Shown in pieces: positions 1 through 6,671 of a stretch of 14,547 nt of DNA (position 1 is the first letter of the stretch; each line of letters begins with the position of its first letter). Below the pieces are notes generated by a model, which was not told the origin of the DNA, ran no database searches, and saw only the letters and a program-made list of their open reading frames with translations. The DNA is from Flavobacterium sp. (GTDB taxonomy: Bacteria; Bacteroidota; Bacteroidia; Flavobacteriales; Flavobacteriaceae), in the NCBI GenBank assembly GCA_030152225.1, contig JASLHL010000043.1, forward strand, positions 1 through 14,547, given 5' to 3'. A program made the position numbers and the translations under genes.

Positions 1-839
1 TCAAAACTAAACTGGGTGAACTTCCCTTCTCCGGCTGCTACTTGTGTTGTCTTGCCCGTTTTTAGGTGTAAGGCATAAACGCCATAGGATTCTTTTTCGC
101 TTGTGGCAGGAGCTTCTTCTTTCGCTTCCGCTTTGACCTCAACTGTCTTTTTATCTAGCTGCTCCTCTTCTTTTTGTTCGTCCTCTTTTTTAGCAGGTGT
201 AGGATTCGCTACTACATAAACCAAATAATTCCCCTTTTCATCAAAATAGTAAGCTGATACATTGGCTATACGCTCTTCCACCGTTGTTTCTAGGTTGCGT
301 ACCACGAGTACAAGGGGTTGATTTTTATCGTCTTTTTTTGCTGCTTTTGCCTTTTTTTGCTGGATTGTATCCGTTTCTTTCTCCAAGAGATAAGCCAATG
401 TCGTTCCGCCTTTTTCAGCTACTTTGAACGATTTTACCTGAGGTAGTTTTATCAGCGATTGATTGCTTAGATTAAATATTCCCAGCGAATCTTTAGCCAG
501 TTCACTTTCCTTCTTTTTTTTGTTTTTTACTGCTTTTGTATCCTGATAAAAGGGTTTAATAGCAAAAACTAGGTACTTCGAATCTGCTGTAAAGACAGCA
601 TTTTCACCCCGTTCAAATGATCTTTTTTGCTTATTTTTAAGCAACTCTACTCCTAGTTGCTTGTCTCCTTCTTGTGGAGAAATTTGATAAAAAATAGCTG
701 TTCCATCATTGGAAAATTGCTTTTGGGTGATGCTTTCCCAACCATCATACACGCTGTGGTCTAAGGGTTTCTTTTGTCCATATCCAAAAGTTGTTGTTAG
801 TAGAATAAAACTAAAACCTATGGAATATAATCGATTCAT
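1..839 (-). CDS. S9 family peptidase (prolyl oligopeptidase type), N-terminal part, cut by the window edge
   Basis: The gene reads off the left edge; 279 codons are visible. Residues 1-22 form a signal peptide (hydrophobic core, end at GYGQ), so the protein is exported. The following KKPLDHSVYDGW and repeated beta-strand segments (SNDGTAIFYQISP, TADSKYLVFAIKP, EKGNYLVYVV) resemble the N-terminal propeller of large flavobacterial S9 peptidases. The alpha/beta-hydrolase domain with the Ser-Asp-His triad would lie outside the window, so catalysis cannot be confirmed. Residues about 105-112, 161-172 and 216-250 are strongly Lys/Glu rich, probably flexible charged insertions between propeller blades. 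The start at 839 gives the signal peptide directly. Family assignment rests on recalled resemblance of the N-terminus; the signal peptide is clear. Confidence 0.8.
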   Translation of the reverse strand, partial: MNRLYSIGFSFILLTTTFGYGQKKPLDHSVYDGWESITQKQFSNDGTAIFYQISPQEGDKQLGVELLKNKQKRSFERGENAVFTADSKYLVFAIKPFYQDTKAVKNKKKKESELAKDSLGIFNLSNQSLIKLPQVKSFKVAEKGGTTLAYLLEKETDTIQQKKAKAAKKDDKNQPLVLVVRNLETTVEERIANVSAYYFDEKGNYLVYVVANPTPAKKEDEQKEEEQLDKKTVEVKAEAKEEAPATSEKESYGVYALHLKTGKTTQVAAGEGKFTQFSF

Positions 840-884
840 TCGGATCATTTTAGGAGGTGAATATTAATTATTATATATTTTGTG

Positions 885-923
885 ACAAGGTACAAGATAT
901 TTCTTTATACATACTATAACAAA
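885..923 (-). promoter_or_regulatory. Possible promoter of the S9 peptidase gene
   Basis: On the minus strand a TTTG (923-920) is followed after 20 bases by TATCTTGT (899-892), close to the Bacteroidota TTTG / TAnnTTTG pattern; an alternative -7 box TACCTTGT overlaps at 892-885. The leader would be about 45 bases. The rest of 840-1028 shows no gene. Confidence 0.35.
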
Positions 924-1028
924 CCTATTAACACCTCCCCGCTAAGGAGAATAGGTCAATTTCAATGATACCTAATAATTTAACGCTTTTTACCGTGGGA
1001 GTATCAGATGGACCGAAATGATTACTAC

Positions 1029-1059
1029 AAAAAAAGGATAACCATTCTCGGGTTATCCT
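1029..1059 (-). terminator. Rho-independent terminator of the 112-residue protein gene
   Basis: Minus-strand reading gives AGGATAACC, loop cgagaat, GGTTATCCT: a perfect 9-bp stem followed by a run of T (1035-1029). It starts about 25 bases after the stop codon of the gene ending at 1085. Confidence 0.85.
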
Positions 1060-1084
1060 GTCTGTATTGTTTGATTTTTTACAT

Positions 1085-1423
1085 TTACTCCTGCAATTCT
1101 CGAATAAAAACTTCTACATCGGTATCGAAAGTAGGTTCTTGGATCAAGGTTAGGGCTAAAGTGGTCATTTTTTTAAAGTGTACTTTGGTATAGCTACGTC
1201 CAAAACTCATCTTACAGAAGTCACCAACAATGCCAAATACACCATTAATTTCCGCTTCCGTCACTTCTTTCTTATCTGCATAACGTCCTCTCAGTACAGC
1301 TGCACCAACAAAAGCGCCAATTTTCACCACCAAATCTGTATTTAAGACTCCTTTTTTATCTGCTAAATACAATAATTCATCGAGGTTGTGATGAATCAAT
1401 GTCTTTATATCCATAATCTTCAT
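1085..1423 (-). CDS. Conserved-looking small cytoplasmic protein, function unknown (112 aa)
   Basis: I do not recognise this protein. It has no signal peptide or membrane segment and looks like a soluble, mainly helical protein. Visible features are an acidic/hydrophobic N-terminal helix (IKTLIHHNLDELLYLADKKG), a Gly/Ala-rich segment (KIGAFVGAAVLRGRYADK, about residues 34-51) and a middle segment with VGDFCKMSFGRSYTKVHF (about 66-83). A second in-frame ATG at 1414 is an alternative start; there is no clear Shine-Dalgarno site to decide. It forms its own transcription unit, with a perfect TAnnTTTG box just upstream and a strong hairpin just downstream, which supports it as a real gene rather than a chance frame. 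Confidence 0.75.
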   Translation of the reverse strand: MKIMDIKTLIHHNLDELLYLADKKGVLNTDLVVKIGAFVGAAVLRGRYADKKEVTEAEINGVFGIVGDFCKMSFGRSYTKVHFKKMTTLALTLIQEPTFDTDVEVFIRELQE

Positions 1424-1437
1424 TCTTAGTTAAAGTA

Positions 1438-1445
1438 CAAAGTTA
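1438..1445 (-). promoter_or_regulatory. -7 box of the 112-residue protein gene
   Basis: Minus strand reads TAACTTTG, an exact match to TAnnTTTG. A weak TTTC lies about 23 bases further upstream; no good TTTG is seen. The implied leader is only about 8-10 bases. Confidence 0.45.
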
Positions 1446-1473
1446 TAAAACAATTGACGAAATTCCTTGAAAT

Positions 1474-1504
1474 AAAAAAAGCTTCTATTAAAAATAGAAG
1501 CTTT
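1474..1504 (-). terminator. Rho-independent terminator of the lipoprotein gene
   Basis: AAAGCTTCTATT (1478-1489) pairs perfectly with AATAGAAGCTTT (1493-1504), a 12-bp stem with a 3-base loop. On the minus strand it is followed by a T run (1480-1474). It lies 18 bases after the stop at 1523. Confidence 0.88.
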
Positions 1505-1522
1505 ATCTCTTTTTGATTCGGA

Positions 1523-2116
1523 TTACATCTTTTTAAAGTACAAGTAAACCTTCTCATCTTTTAATCTTTGGTAATCAGACAAACGATCTTCCACGCGAAG
1601 ATACCCTGCTTGGAAACCGATTTCTATATTTCCATCATAATGTGCTGGTTTTCGTCTTCTCTCATACTTAATTTCAGGATCTTCATCAGGTCCCTTATCT
1701 ATAACTATCTTATGTAGATAATCATCTGTAACTAAAACTTTTAAATCTCCAGGAGCTTCTAACGCCATATTTCTAACGATTCTTGGAAACTCAAAAATAC
1801 TTCCACACTCTCTTTTATTGTCGTTTACTTTCATTCCGAAATTGTTGTACGACAACGAATCTAAGACAGCTCCTGTACGGTGCGCTACTAAGTAATCTTT
1901 TTTCTTGCATTCGTTTGATTCGAGCACCAACCCTACTTTTCGATCTCCAATTTTATTTCCTACATAGGCATACTTTCCTTCTGCTAATTCGTCTAAGCTA
2001 GTTAATTCGGTATACGGTTGAGAAAAAATAGGGTCTTCAGAAGAAGAAGAGCTATCATCACTAGAACAAGCAACTATTGCCAAAGCGCCAAATAACAGAG
2101 CTAGTATTTTTTTCAT
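1523..2116 (-). CDS. Lipoprotein, probably surface exposed, function unknown (197 aa)
   Basis: The reading frame extends to 2170, but the start at 2116 gives a normal lipoprotein signal peptide: MKKILALLFGALAIVAC, with lipobox residues I-V-A before Cys17. The promoter box at 2147-2154 also fits only the shorter start. After Cys17 comes SSDDSSSSSEDP. An acidic SDD-type stretch next to the lipid-bearing Cys matches the lipoprotein export signal known in Bacteroidota, so I infer display on the cell surface. The rest has scattered beta-strand-like segments (EGKYAYVGNKIGDRKVGLVL, KVYLYFKKM at the end) and several basic stretches (YERRRK). I recognise no domain. It stands alone between two terminators and is apparently transcribed as a single gene. 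Confidence 0.85.
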   Translation of the reverse strand: MKKILALLFGALAIVACSSDDSSSSSEDPIFSQPYTELTSLDELAEGKYAYVGNKIGDRKVGLVLESNECKKKDYLVAHRTGAVLDSLSYNNFGMKVNDNKRECGSIFEFPRIVRNMALEAPGDLKVLVTDDYLHKIVIDKGPDEDPEIKYERRRKPAHYDGNIEIGFQAGYLRVEDRLSDYQRLKDEKVYLYFKKM

Positions 2117-2146
2117 TTTGTGTTTGTTTTTATAAATTACAAAAAA

Positions 2147-2176
2147 CAAATATATTGTTTTTTGTTTCACGATAAA
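2147..2176 (-). promoter_or_regulatory. Promoter of the lipoprotein gene
   Basis: Minus strand has TTTA (2176-2173), an 18-base spacer, then TATATTTG (2154-2147), an exact TAnnTTTG. The leader to the ATG at 2116 would be about 24 bases. Confidence 0.55.
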
Positions 2177-2177
2177 T

Positions 2178-2214
2178 AAAAAAGAGTCTAAATAGACATT
2201 TAGACTCTTTTTTT
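2178..2214 (-). terminator. Terminator of lpd (symmetrical, could work both ways)
   Basis: The 16 bases at 2178-2193 (AAAAAAGAGTCTAAAT) pair with 2198-2213, loop agac. A and T runs flank both sides, so it can act on either strand; on the minus strand it lies 24 bases after the lpd stop at 2238. Confidence 0.9.
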
Positions 2215-2237
2215 AACATATATATTTCTTAAAATAC

Positions 2238-3641
2238 TTATACGTGTAAAGCGCGATTATCTGTAGCAGCTAACGCAGCTTCTTTGATTGCTTCTGCAAA
2301 GGTTGGGTGTGCATGCGACATTCTTGAGATATCTTCTGCTGACGCTCTGAATTCCATAGCTGTAACAGCTTCTGCAATTAAATCAGCTGCACGAGCTCCT
2401 ACCATGTGGATTCCCAATACTTCATCTGTATTTTGGTCAGCGATAATTTTCACTAAACCATCTAGGTCACCACTTGCACGAGAACGTCCTAAAGCTCTGA
2501 ATGGGAAGCTACCAACTTTGTAAGCCACTCCCTCAGCTTTCAATTGCTCTTCTGTTTTTCCTACAGCTGCAACTTCTGGCCAAGTATACACTACTCCTGG
2601 AATCAGGTTGTAGTTGATGTGTGGTCTTTGTCCTGCTAAGTATTCTGCTACTAAAACTCCTTCTTCTTCCGCTTTGTGTGCTAGCATCGCTCCGCGAACT
2701 ACGTCACCAATAGCATAAATATTAGCAGCCGTTGTTTGTAAGTGATCATTCACTTCAATTTGTCCTCTTTCAGTCACTTTCACTCCAGCTTTATCTGCTT
2801 GTAATCCGTCTGTATAAGGACGACGACCTACAGCTACTAAAGTATAGTCTCCTTCTAAGGTAACGATTGCTCCTTTTTTATCTTCAGCAGAAACTTTTAC
2901 AACATCACCTTCGCGTACAACACCTTGTACTTTGTGTGACGTATAGAATTTCATGCCTTGTTTCTTTAATACTTTTGTCAATTCTTTAGAAACTGCACCA
3001 TCCATAGTTGGAAGGATGCGATCAGCAAACTCAACGACAGAAACTTGTGCTCCTAATCTCAAGTATACTTGACCTAATTCTAATCCGATTACTCCACCAC
3101 CAATGATAATTAAGTGTTTTGGTACTTCTGGAAGCTTTAATGCTTCAGTAGAAGTAATAATACGCTCTTTATCCAATTGGATGAATGGCAACGTTGATGG
3201 TTTAGAACCTGTAGCAATAATGCTGTGTTTTGCTTCCAATTGTTCTACTGAACCATCGTTTTTTGTCACATTGATTGTAGTTGCATTTTCAAATGATCCA
3301 ACTCCTTCGAATACTGTAATTTTATTCTTGTCCATTAAGAATTTTACTCCTGAACACGTTTGATCTACAACGGCTTGTTTGCGTTCAATCATCTTAGCTA
3401 AATCCACTTTTACATCACCAGGGATTTCGATACCGTGCTCTGCAAAGTGTTTCACCTCCTCAAGCATATGAGACGATGCCAATAATGCTTTCGATGGAAT
3501 ACAACCTACGTTTAAGCAAGTTCCTCCCAATGTTGCATATTTTTCTACGATTGCAGTTTTAAAACCTAATTGGGCGCAACGGATTGCAGCTACATATCCA
3601 CCAGGCCCTGAACCAATTACAACTACGTCAAATGAATTCAT
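2238..3641 (-). CDS. lpdA: Dihydrolipoyl dehydrogenase (E3)
   Basis: This is the FAD enzyme that reoxidises dihydrolipoamide with NAD+ in the pyruvate and 2-oxoglutarate dehydrogenase complexes and glycine cleavage. It is 467 aa, the usual size. Visible motifs: FAD-binding GSGPGGY (10-16); redox disulfide GGTCLNVGCIPSK with Cys42 and Cys47; NAD-binding GGGVIGLELG near the middle; second FAD motif AIGDV; and C-terminal SHAHPTFAEA with the catalytic His and Glu. I chose the ATG at 3641 because the protein then begins directly with the FAD fold (MNSFDVVVIG); the upstream extension to 3680 has no role and crosses the -7 box. It is not next to E1 or E2 genes, so it probably serves several complexes. 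A strong terminator follows. Confidence 0.97.
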   Translation of the reverse strand: MNSFDVVVIGSGPGGYVAAIRCAQLGFKTAIVEKYATLGGTCLNVGCIPSKALLASSHMLEEVKHFAEHGIEIPGDVKVDLAKMIERKQAVVDQTCSGVKFLMDKNKITVFEGVGSFENATTINVTKNDGSVEQLEAKHSIIATGSKPSTLPFIQLDKERIITSTEALKLPEVPKHLIIIGGGVIGLELGQVYLRLGAQVSVVEFADRILPTMDGAVSKELTKVLKKQGMKFYTSHKVQGVVREGDVVKVSAEDKKGAIVTLEGDYTLVAVGRRPYTDGLQADKAGVKVTERGQIEVNDHLQTTAANIYAIGDVVRGAMLAHKAEEEGVLVAEYLAGQRPHINYNLIPGVVYTWPEVAAVGKTEEQLKAEGVAYKVGSFPFRALGRSRASGDLDGLVKIIADQNTDEVLGIHMVGARAADLIAEAVTAMEFRASAEDISRMSHAHPTFAEAIKEAALAATDNRALHV

Positions 3642-3674
3642 ATTTTTTTTAACTTTTTGATGTTTATAAACGAT

Positions 3675-3686
3675 GTACAAATGTAC
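3675..3686 (-). promoter_or_regulatory. lpd -7 box inside a small palindrome
   Basis: Minus strand TACATTTG (3685-3678) matches TAnnTTTG exactly and would give a leader of about 30 bases. It sits in the inverted repeat GTACA-AA-TGTAC (3675-3686), which could be an operator or chance. No good TTTG is found at the -33 distance. Confidence 0.42.
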
Positions 3687-3750
3687 GCTTTTCTAAAGTA
3701 ACTCTTTACACGATTTCGTGTTGATTTTGTGCCAAAAAGGCGATTTTATG

Positions 3751-4629
3751 TTAACAAATAACTTTTAAACTTTTTTGGATGACTTCGATTGTAAAATGAT
3801 TGGTATCATATTCATAATATTCCCCATCAATCTGAACGCCATTTTTAGGACTATTGACAATTTCAACCTCAATTTTAGCCGTTTGAACATAATCAGTACG
3901 TCTAAATTTTTCTGTTTTTTTCAGTAGGACATATAGTCCAAAAGTCAATTGTTTTAAAAGTCCAATTTTTGGTACCATTAAATAATCCAATAACCCATCG
4001 GTCAGACTGGCTTGCGGAGTCAAACTCATATTGTATCCCATTTCGTTTGAATTGGAAATAAACAACAACAAGGGATTTACTTCTTTTGTTTTTCCATTAT
4101 ACGTTACACGCATTTGTTTGGCTTTGTATTGTTGAGCCGAATTCAATGCCGCACGAATATAGGCCCCTAATTTTCGCTTGCCTGACTTTTCGTACTGTTC
4201 AATAATCGTTGCGTCAATTCCGAATCCCATATTACTAAAAAAGTAGGCTCCATTTAACGCTCCAACATCCATGGCCATCACCTTTTGTTTTCGAATCAAC
4301 TCCAAGGCTTTCTCAATATCTTTAGGAATAGCTAAGTTTGAGGCCAATCCATTTCCAGATCCCACAGGTACTACACCAAAAAGCACTGATTTTCCGACTA
4401 ATTCTGTTGCAACTTCGTGAATGGTTCCATCTCCACCACAAGCCACAATAATTGCAGCTCCCTGGTCTAATGCGAGCTTAGTCAATGCAACCGCATGCCT
4501 TTTTCGCTGGGTTAAATGCACAACAACCTCGTACTCCGCTGCAGGAAAAAAAGTTTTGATATAAGGCTCAGTTAGGTTGTGTTTTCCCTTTCCTGAAATG
4601 GGATTTACGATAAAATGAATATGAGTCAT
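3751..4629 (-). CDS. Diacylglycerol kinase family lipid kinase (YegS/DgkB type)
   Basis: 292 aa, the normal length for single-domain bacterial lipid kinases of the DAGK catalytic family. The N-terminus IHFIVNPISGKGK (4-16) is the conserved N-P-x-S-G-K start. GGDGTIHEV (65-73) is the nucleotide-binding signature and VPVGSGNGLASNL (88-99) the second glycine loop. A later TDGLLDYLMV is also typical. Such enzymes phosphorylate diacylglycerol, phosphatidylglycerol or a sphingoid base at the inner membrane face; the substrate cannot be read from sequence. Bacteroidota make sphingolipids, so a sphingosine-kinase-like role is possible but only inferred. The gene starts at 4629, 78 bases after the rhodanese stop, with a terminator between; I see no clear promoter box there. 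No strong terminator separates it from lpd. Confidence 0.93.
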   Translation of the reverse strand: MTHIHFIVNPISGKGKHNLTEPYIKTFFPAAEYEVVVHLTQRKRHAVALTKLALDQGAAIIVACGGDGTIHEVATELVGKSVLFGVVPVGSGNGLASNLAIPKDIEKALELIRKQKVMAMDVGALNGAYFFSNMGFGIDATIIEQYEKSGKRKLGAYIRAALNSAQQYKAKQMRVTYNGKTKEVNPLLLFISNSNEMGYNMSLTPQASLTDGLLDYLMVPKIGLLKQLTFGLYVLLKKTEKFRRTDYVQTAKIEVEIVNSPKNGVQIDGEYYEYDTNHFTIEVIQKSLKVIC

Positions 4630-4682
4630 ATACTGACAATAAGGGGTTAAAGAATCGAATCCGGTTTGTATTGTACTGTAAC

Positions 4683-4709
4683 AAAAAAGCCAACTAGTGT
4701 TGACTTTTT
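4683..4709 (-). terminator. Rho-independent terminator of the rhodanese gene
   Basis: 4684-4694 (AAAAAGCCAAC) pairs with 4699-4709 (GTTGACTTTTT), with one G-U pair in the minus-strand RNA, loop tagt, and a T run following. The rhodanese stop codon (4708-4710) lies in the 5' arm of the stem. Confidence 0.8.
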
Positions 4710-5013
4710 ATACCGTTGGTCCTTCCCAAGTTGAAATTCCTCCAACTAGATTGAACGTATTTTCGAAACCCAACTGATTCATTAACATACAAGCTTGATG
4801 ACTTCGTCCACCAGCTTTGCAATATACGTAGTAGTTTTTCGATTTGTCCAGTTGTTCAACTGCATCTAAAAAACCTTGTCCTAAATAAATATCAATATTA
4901 ATTGCTTGCGGTATGGCCAATTCCTCCACCTCTTCATCCGTGCGAACATCTAAAATAACAGCATTGTCATCTTGTTGGTATTGCTCCCACCATTGTTCTT
5001 GTGTTAAATCCAT
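4708..5013 (-). CDS. Single-domain rhodanese-like sulfurtransferase
   Basis: 101 aa, the size of a lone rhodanese domain (GlpE/PspE class). The N-terminal VILDVRTDEEVEELAIPQAINI (19-40) has the conserved D-V-R and the strand that ends in the A-I-N-I segment. The active loop is YCKAGGRS with Cys65 and Arg70, a six-residue loop as in sulfur-transferring rhodaneses. NTFNLVGGISTWEG near the C-terminus is the usual closing motif. There is no signal peptide, so it acts in the cytoplasm, moving sulfane sulfur to an unknown acceptor. It diverges from the thiamine pyrophosphokinase gene; whether that reflects a link between sulfur transfer and thiamine is speculation, since the kinase step needs no sulfur. 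Confidence 0.94.
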   Translation of the reverse strand: MDLTQEQWWEQYQQDDNAVILDVRTDEEVEELAIPQAINIDIYLGQGFLDAVEQLDKSKNYYVYCKAGGRSHQACMLMNQLGFENTFNLVGGISTWEGPTV

Positions 5014-5036
5014 TTTTTTACTTCTTAGAATAGCTT

Positions 5037-5044
5037 CAAAGATA
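5037..5044 (-). promoter_or_regulatory. -7 box of the rhodanese gene
   Basis: Minus strand TATCTTTG (5044-5037) matches TAnnTTTG exactly, about 17-24 bases before the ATG. No clear TTTG is found at the -33 distance. Confidence 0.45.
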
Positions 5045-5141
5045 AAGTTATTTTGTGTTTTATCTATTATTTCGAACTAAAAAAAGACATTTAGTAGGAT
5101 TTATTGTTTTACTTTGTTTGATCAAACGCAAGAAGCAATTT

Positions 5142-5816
5142 ATGTCATCACACCACATCGTTCGCGATGATCAAGAACCCGCTTTAATTATTGCTAATGG
5201 AGCGGCTTGTAGTCAAGAATTACTGGACCAATTACTAGAATGGTCTCCCTATATCGTTGTATTGGACGAAGCGATAGAACGCGTTCTCGCCTTATCTATT
5301 AAAGTAGATGTACTCATTGGAGATTTTGATCGAGATTTTGACCCTACCCCCTATGCAGCCAAGCAGTATCCTTTGGAGGTTGTACACGATCCCAATCAAG
5401 AAAATACAGATTTGGAAAAAGCGCTTAATTTTTTACTTCAGAAGGGAATTAAAGCCGCCAATGTCGTATGGGCAACGGGCAAACGTGCGGATCATACCTT
5501 TACCAATATTACGACTTTAGTCAAATATCGCGATACAATGAAAATTGTCATCCTCGATGATTATTCTAAAATATTCAGATTACCCTCAACCTATACAAAA
5601 TGGTATACCCAAAACACCATACTCTCGTTAATTCCCGTGGGTAAAGCAGGTGGAATTACCACAACAAACTTAAACTATCCACTGCTGAACGAAGACTTAG
5701 AATTGGGCATACGCACCGGATCCAGCAATAGTGTTGCAACCGATGGTCTGGTAACCATTACCTATGAAACAGGTGATTTGTTGTTGATGGAATGTACGGA
5801 TGGGATTGACGGTTGA
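5142..5816 (+). CDS. Thiamine pyrophosphokinase
   Basis: Transfers pyrophosphate from ATP to thiamine, making the cofactor thiamine diphosphate in one step. 224 aa from the ATG at 5142, close to the family size; the frame is open to 5055, but that extension is a hydrophobic, basic stretch not seen in this cytosolic family. Motifs: LIIANGAA (15-22); VDVLIGDFDRD (55-65) with the acidic GDFD; DPNQENTDLEKAL (83-95), the T-D-x-x-K-A motif; ATGKRADH (111-118), the G-x-R-x-D-H motif; near the end, TGSSNSVATDGLVTI gives the S-N thiamine-binding motif. The bacterial type salvages thiamine rather than thiamine phosphate. The last codons and TGA lie at the edge of a repeat array, so the exact C-terminus may have been set by repeat expansion. 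Confidence 0.93.
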   Translation: MSSHHIVRDDQEPALIIANGAACSQELLDQLLEWSPYIVVLDEAIERVLALSIKVDVLIGDFDRDFDPTPYAAKQYPLEVVHDPNQENTDLEKALNFLLQKGIKAANVVWATGKRADHTFTNITTLVKYRDTMKIVILDDYSKIFRLPSTYTKWYTQNTILSLIPVGKAGGITTTNLNYPLLNEDLELGIRTGSSNSVATDGLVTITYETGDLLLMECTDGIDG

Positions 5817-5873
5817 CGGTTTAGTTTACGGTTTAGTTTACGGTTTAGTTTACGGTTGACCTTTATGGTTGAC
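5803..5873. repeat. Short tandem repeats, 7-base and 12-base units
   Basis: Starting within the last codons of the thiamine pyrophosphokinase gene: about two TTGACGG units, then three exact copies of CGGTTTAGTTTA (5817-5828, 5829-5840, 5841-5852), then two 13-base-spaced GGTTGACCTT units (5854-5863, 5867-5876). Read on the minus strand, the motifs are heptamer-like, GT(A/C)AACC. Confidence 0.9.
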
Positions 5874-5978
5874 CTTACCATTTACAACTTACCATTTACA
5901 ACTTACCATTTACAACTTACCATTTACAGCTTACCATTTACAGCTTACCATTTACAGCTTACCATTTACAGCTTACTA
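5874..5978. repeat. 14-base tandem repeat, seven copies
   Basis: Seven exactly phased 14-base units from 5874 to 5971, then a partial unit to 5978. The first three are CTTACCATTTACAA and the last four CTTACCATTTACAG. Each unit is two related 7-mers (TTACCAT, TTACARC), so the array shares a heptamer theme with the preceding repeats. The clean split of the two variants suggests expansion by slippage. There is no gene in 5817-6038. Confidence 0.95.
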
Positions 5979-5982
5979 AAAT

Positions 5983-6018
5983 AAAAAAGAGGACTGATTA
6001 TAAAAATCAGTCCTCTTT
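5983..6018 (-). terminator. Rho-independent terminator of the barrel protein gene
   Basis: 14-bp perfect stem: AAAGAGGACTGATT (5986-5999) with 6005-6018, loop of 5. On the minus strand it is followed by a T run (5988-5983). It may also stop plus-strand transcripts leaving the repeat array, but lacks a T run there. Confidence 0.9.
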
Positions 6019-6038
6019 GTATTATATTACTTCAATTC

Positions 6039-6626
6039 TTATTTCCCTAAGAAAATTTGGAAACCTAAAGATAATCCCAATCCATTATGTGCAGTTGCAC
6101 TTGCTTGATTTGATTTACTGTAGTTGTATCCAACAATTGCTTCTAAAGCAACGTTACGAGAGACAAAGTGAGAATAACCTGCATTAATATTAAATGCGAA
6201 AGAAGTATTACTTTCACCTGCAATTTCAGCACCTGAAATACCAACAGCTCCTTGTCCAAAGAAACGCCCTGTAGCGCTTGCTCCTTCTGGGAAGTAGTAT
6301 CGTGCGAATGGCATAACTTTGTAACTCCAGATGTTATCACCGTCTTTTACTGTTTGGAATCCTGTTCCAATTTCTAGACCAATAGCAATTCCATCAGAGA
6401 TAAAATAACCAGCTCTTGGCGTTACATTAATATTGAAGCTTTCTTCTTCAAAACTATATCCTGTAGATCCTAAAGCACCTCCTACAATCCAGTTTCCTTT
6501 TTTGATAGGGGTATCACCAACTTTCTCAGATAATTTTGGTGTTTCCACTAATTTATTACCTTTTTGTGCGTGTGCTACTGTCATACCTGCTAACAATAAC
6601 GCTGTAATCAATGTAATCTTTTTCAT
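6039..6626 (-). CDS. Outer-membrane beta-barrel protein (195 aa)
   Basis: Residues 1-20 are a signal peptide ending AHA before Gln21. The remaining part has alternating hydrophobic/glycine strands typical of a small eight-strand barrel of the OmpX/OMP_b-brl type: NWIVGGALGSTGYSF, NVTPRAGYFISDGIAIGLEI, YKVMPFARYYF, RFFGQGAVGISG, SFAFNINAGYSHFVSRNVAL, and the end LGLSLGFQIFLGK. Conserved points are the GYF..DG.AIG.E turn and the aromatic rims (FARYYFPE). The last residues are not a canonical C-terminal Phe, which is common in this group. The function (adhesion, stability or unknown) cannot be told from sequence. It lies 45 bases after the preceding minus-strand gene, with no clear promoter, so it may be the last gene of the rocD-pncA group or have its own promoter. 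Confidence 0.88.
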   Translation of the reverse strand: MKKITLITALLLAGMTVAHAQKGNKLVETPKLSEKVGDTPIKKGNWIVGGALGSTGYSFEEESFNINVTPRAGYFISDGIAIGLEIGTGFQTVKDGDNIWSYKVMPFARYYFPEGASATGRFFGQGAVGISGAEIAGESNTSFAFNINAGYSHFVSRNVALEAIVGYNYSKSNQASATAHNGLGLSLGFQIFLGK

Positions 6627-6671
6627 CGTTTTTTGCTTTTTAATTATACCTATTTTTCTTAGCTATCTGGA

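Noticed and set aside
851..859. Plus-strand AGGAGGTGA resembling a strong Shine-Dalgarno site
   Set aside because: No suitable start codon and open frame follow, and the site lies in the minus-strand leader of the S9 peptidase gene.
2117..2170. Upstream extension of the lipoprotein
   Set aside because: It would bury the lipoprotein signal peptide and cross the promoter box.
5055..5141. N-terminal extension of thiamine pyrophosphokinase
   Set aside because: Hydrophobic and basic, not part of the family fold, and lying in the divergent promoter region; the ATG at 5142 is better.
5810..5978. CRISPR-like array
   Set aside because: Units of 7-14 bases are contiguous with no spacers, and no cas genes are present; it is a simple tandem repeat.
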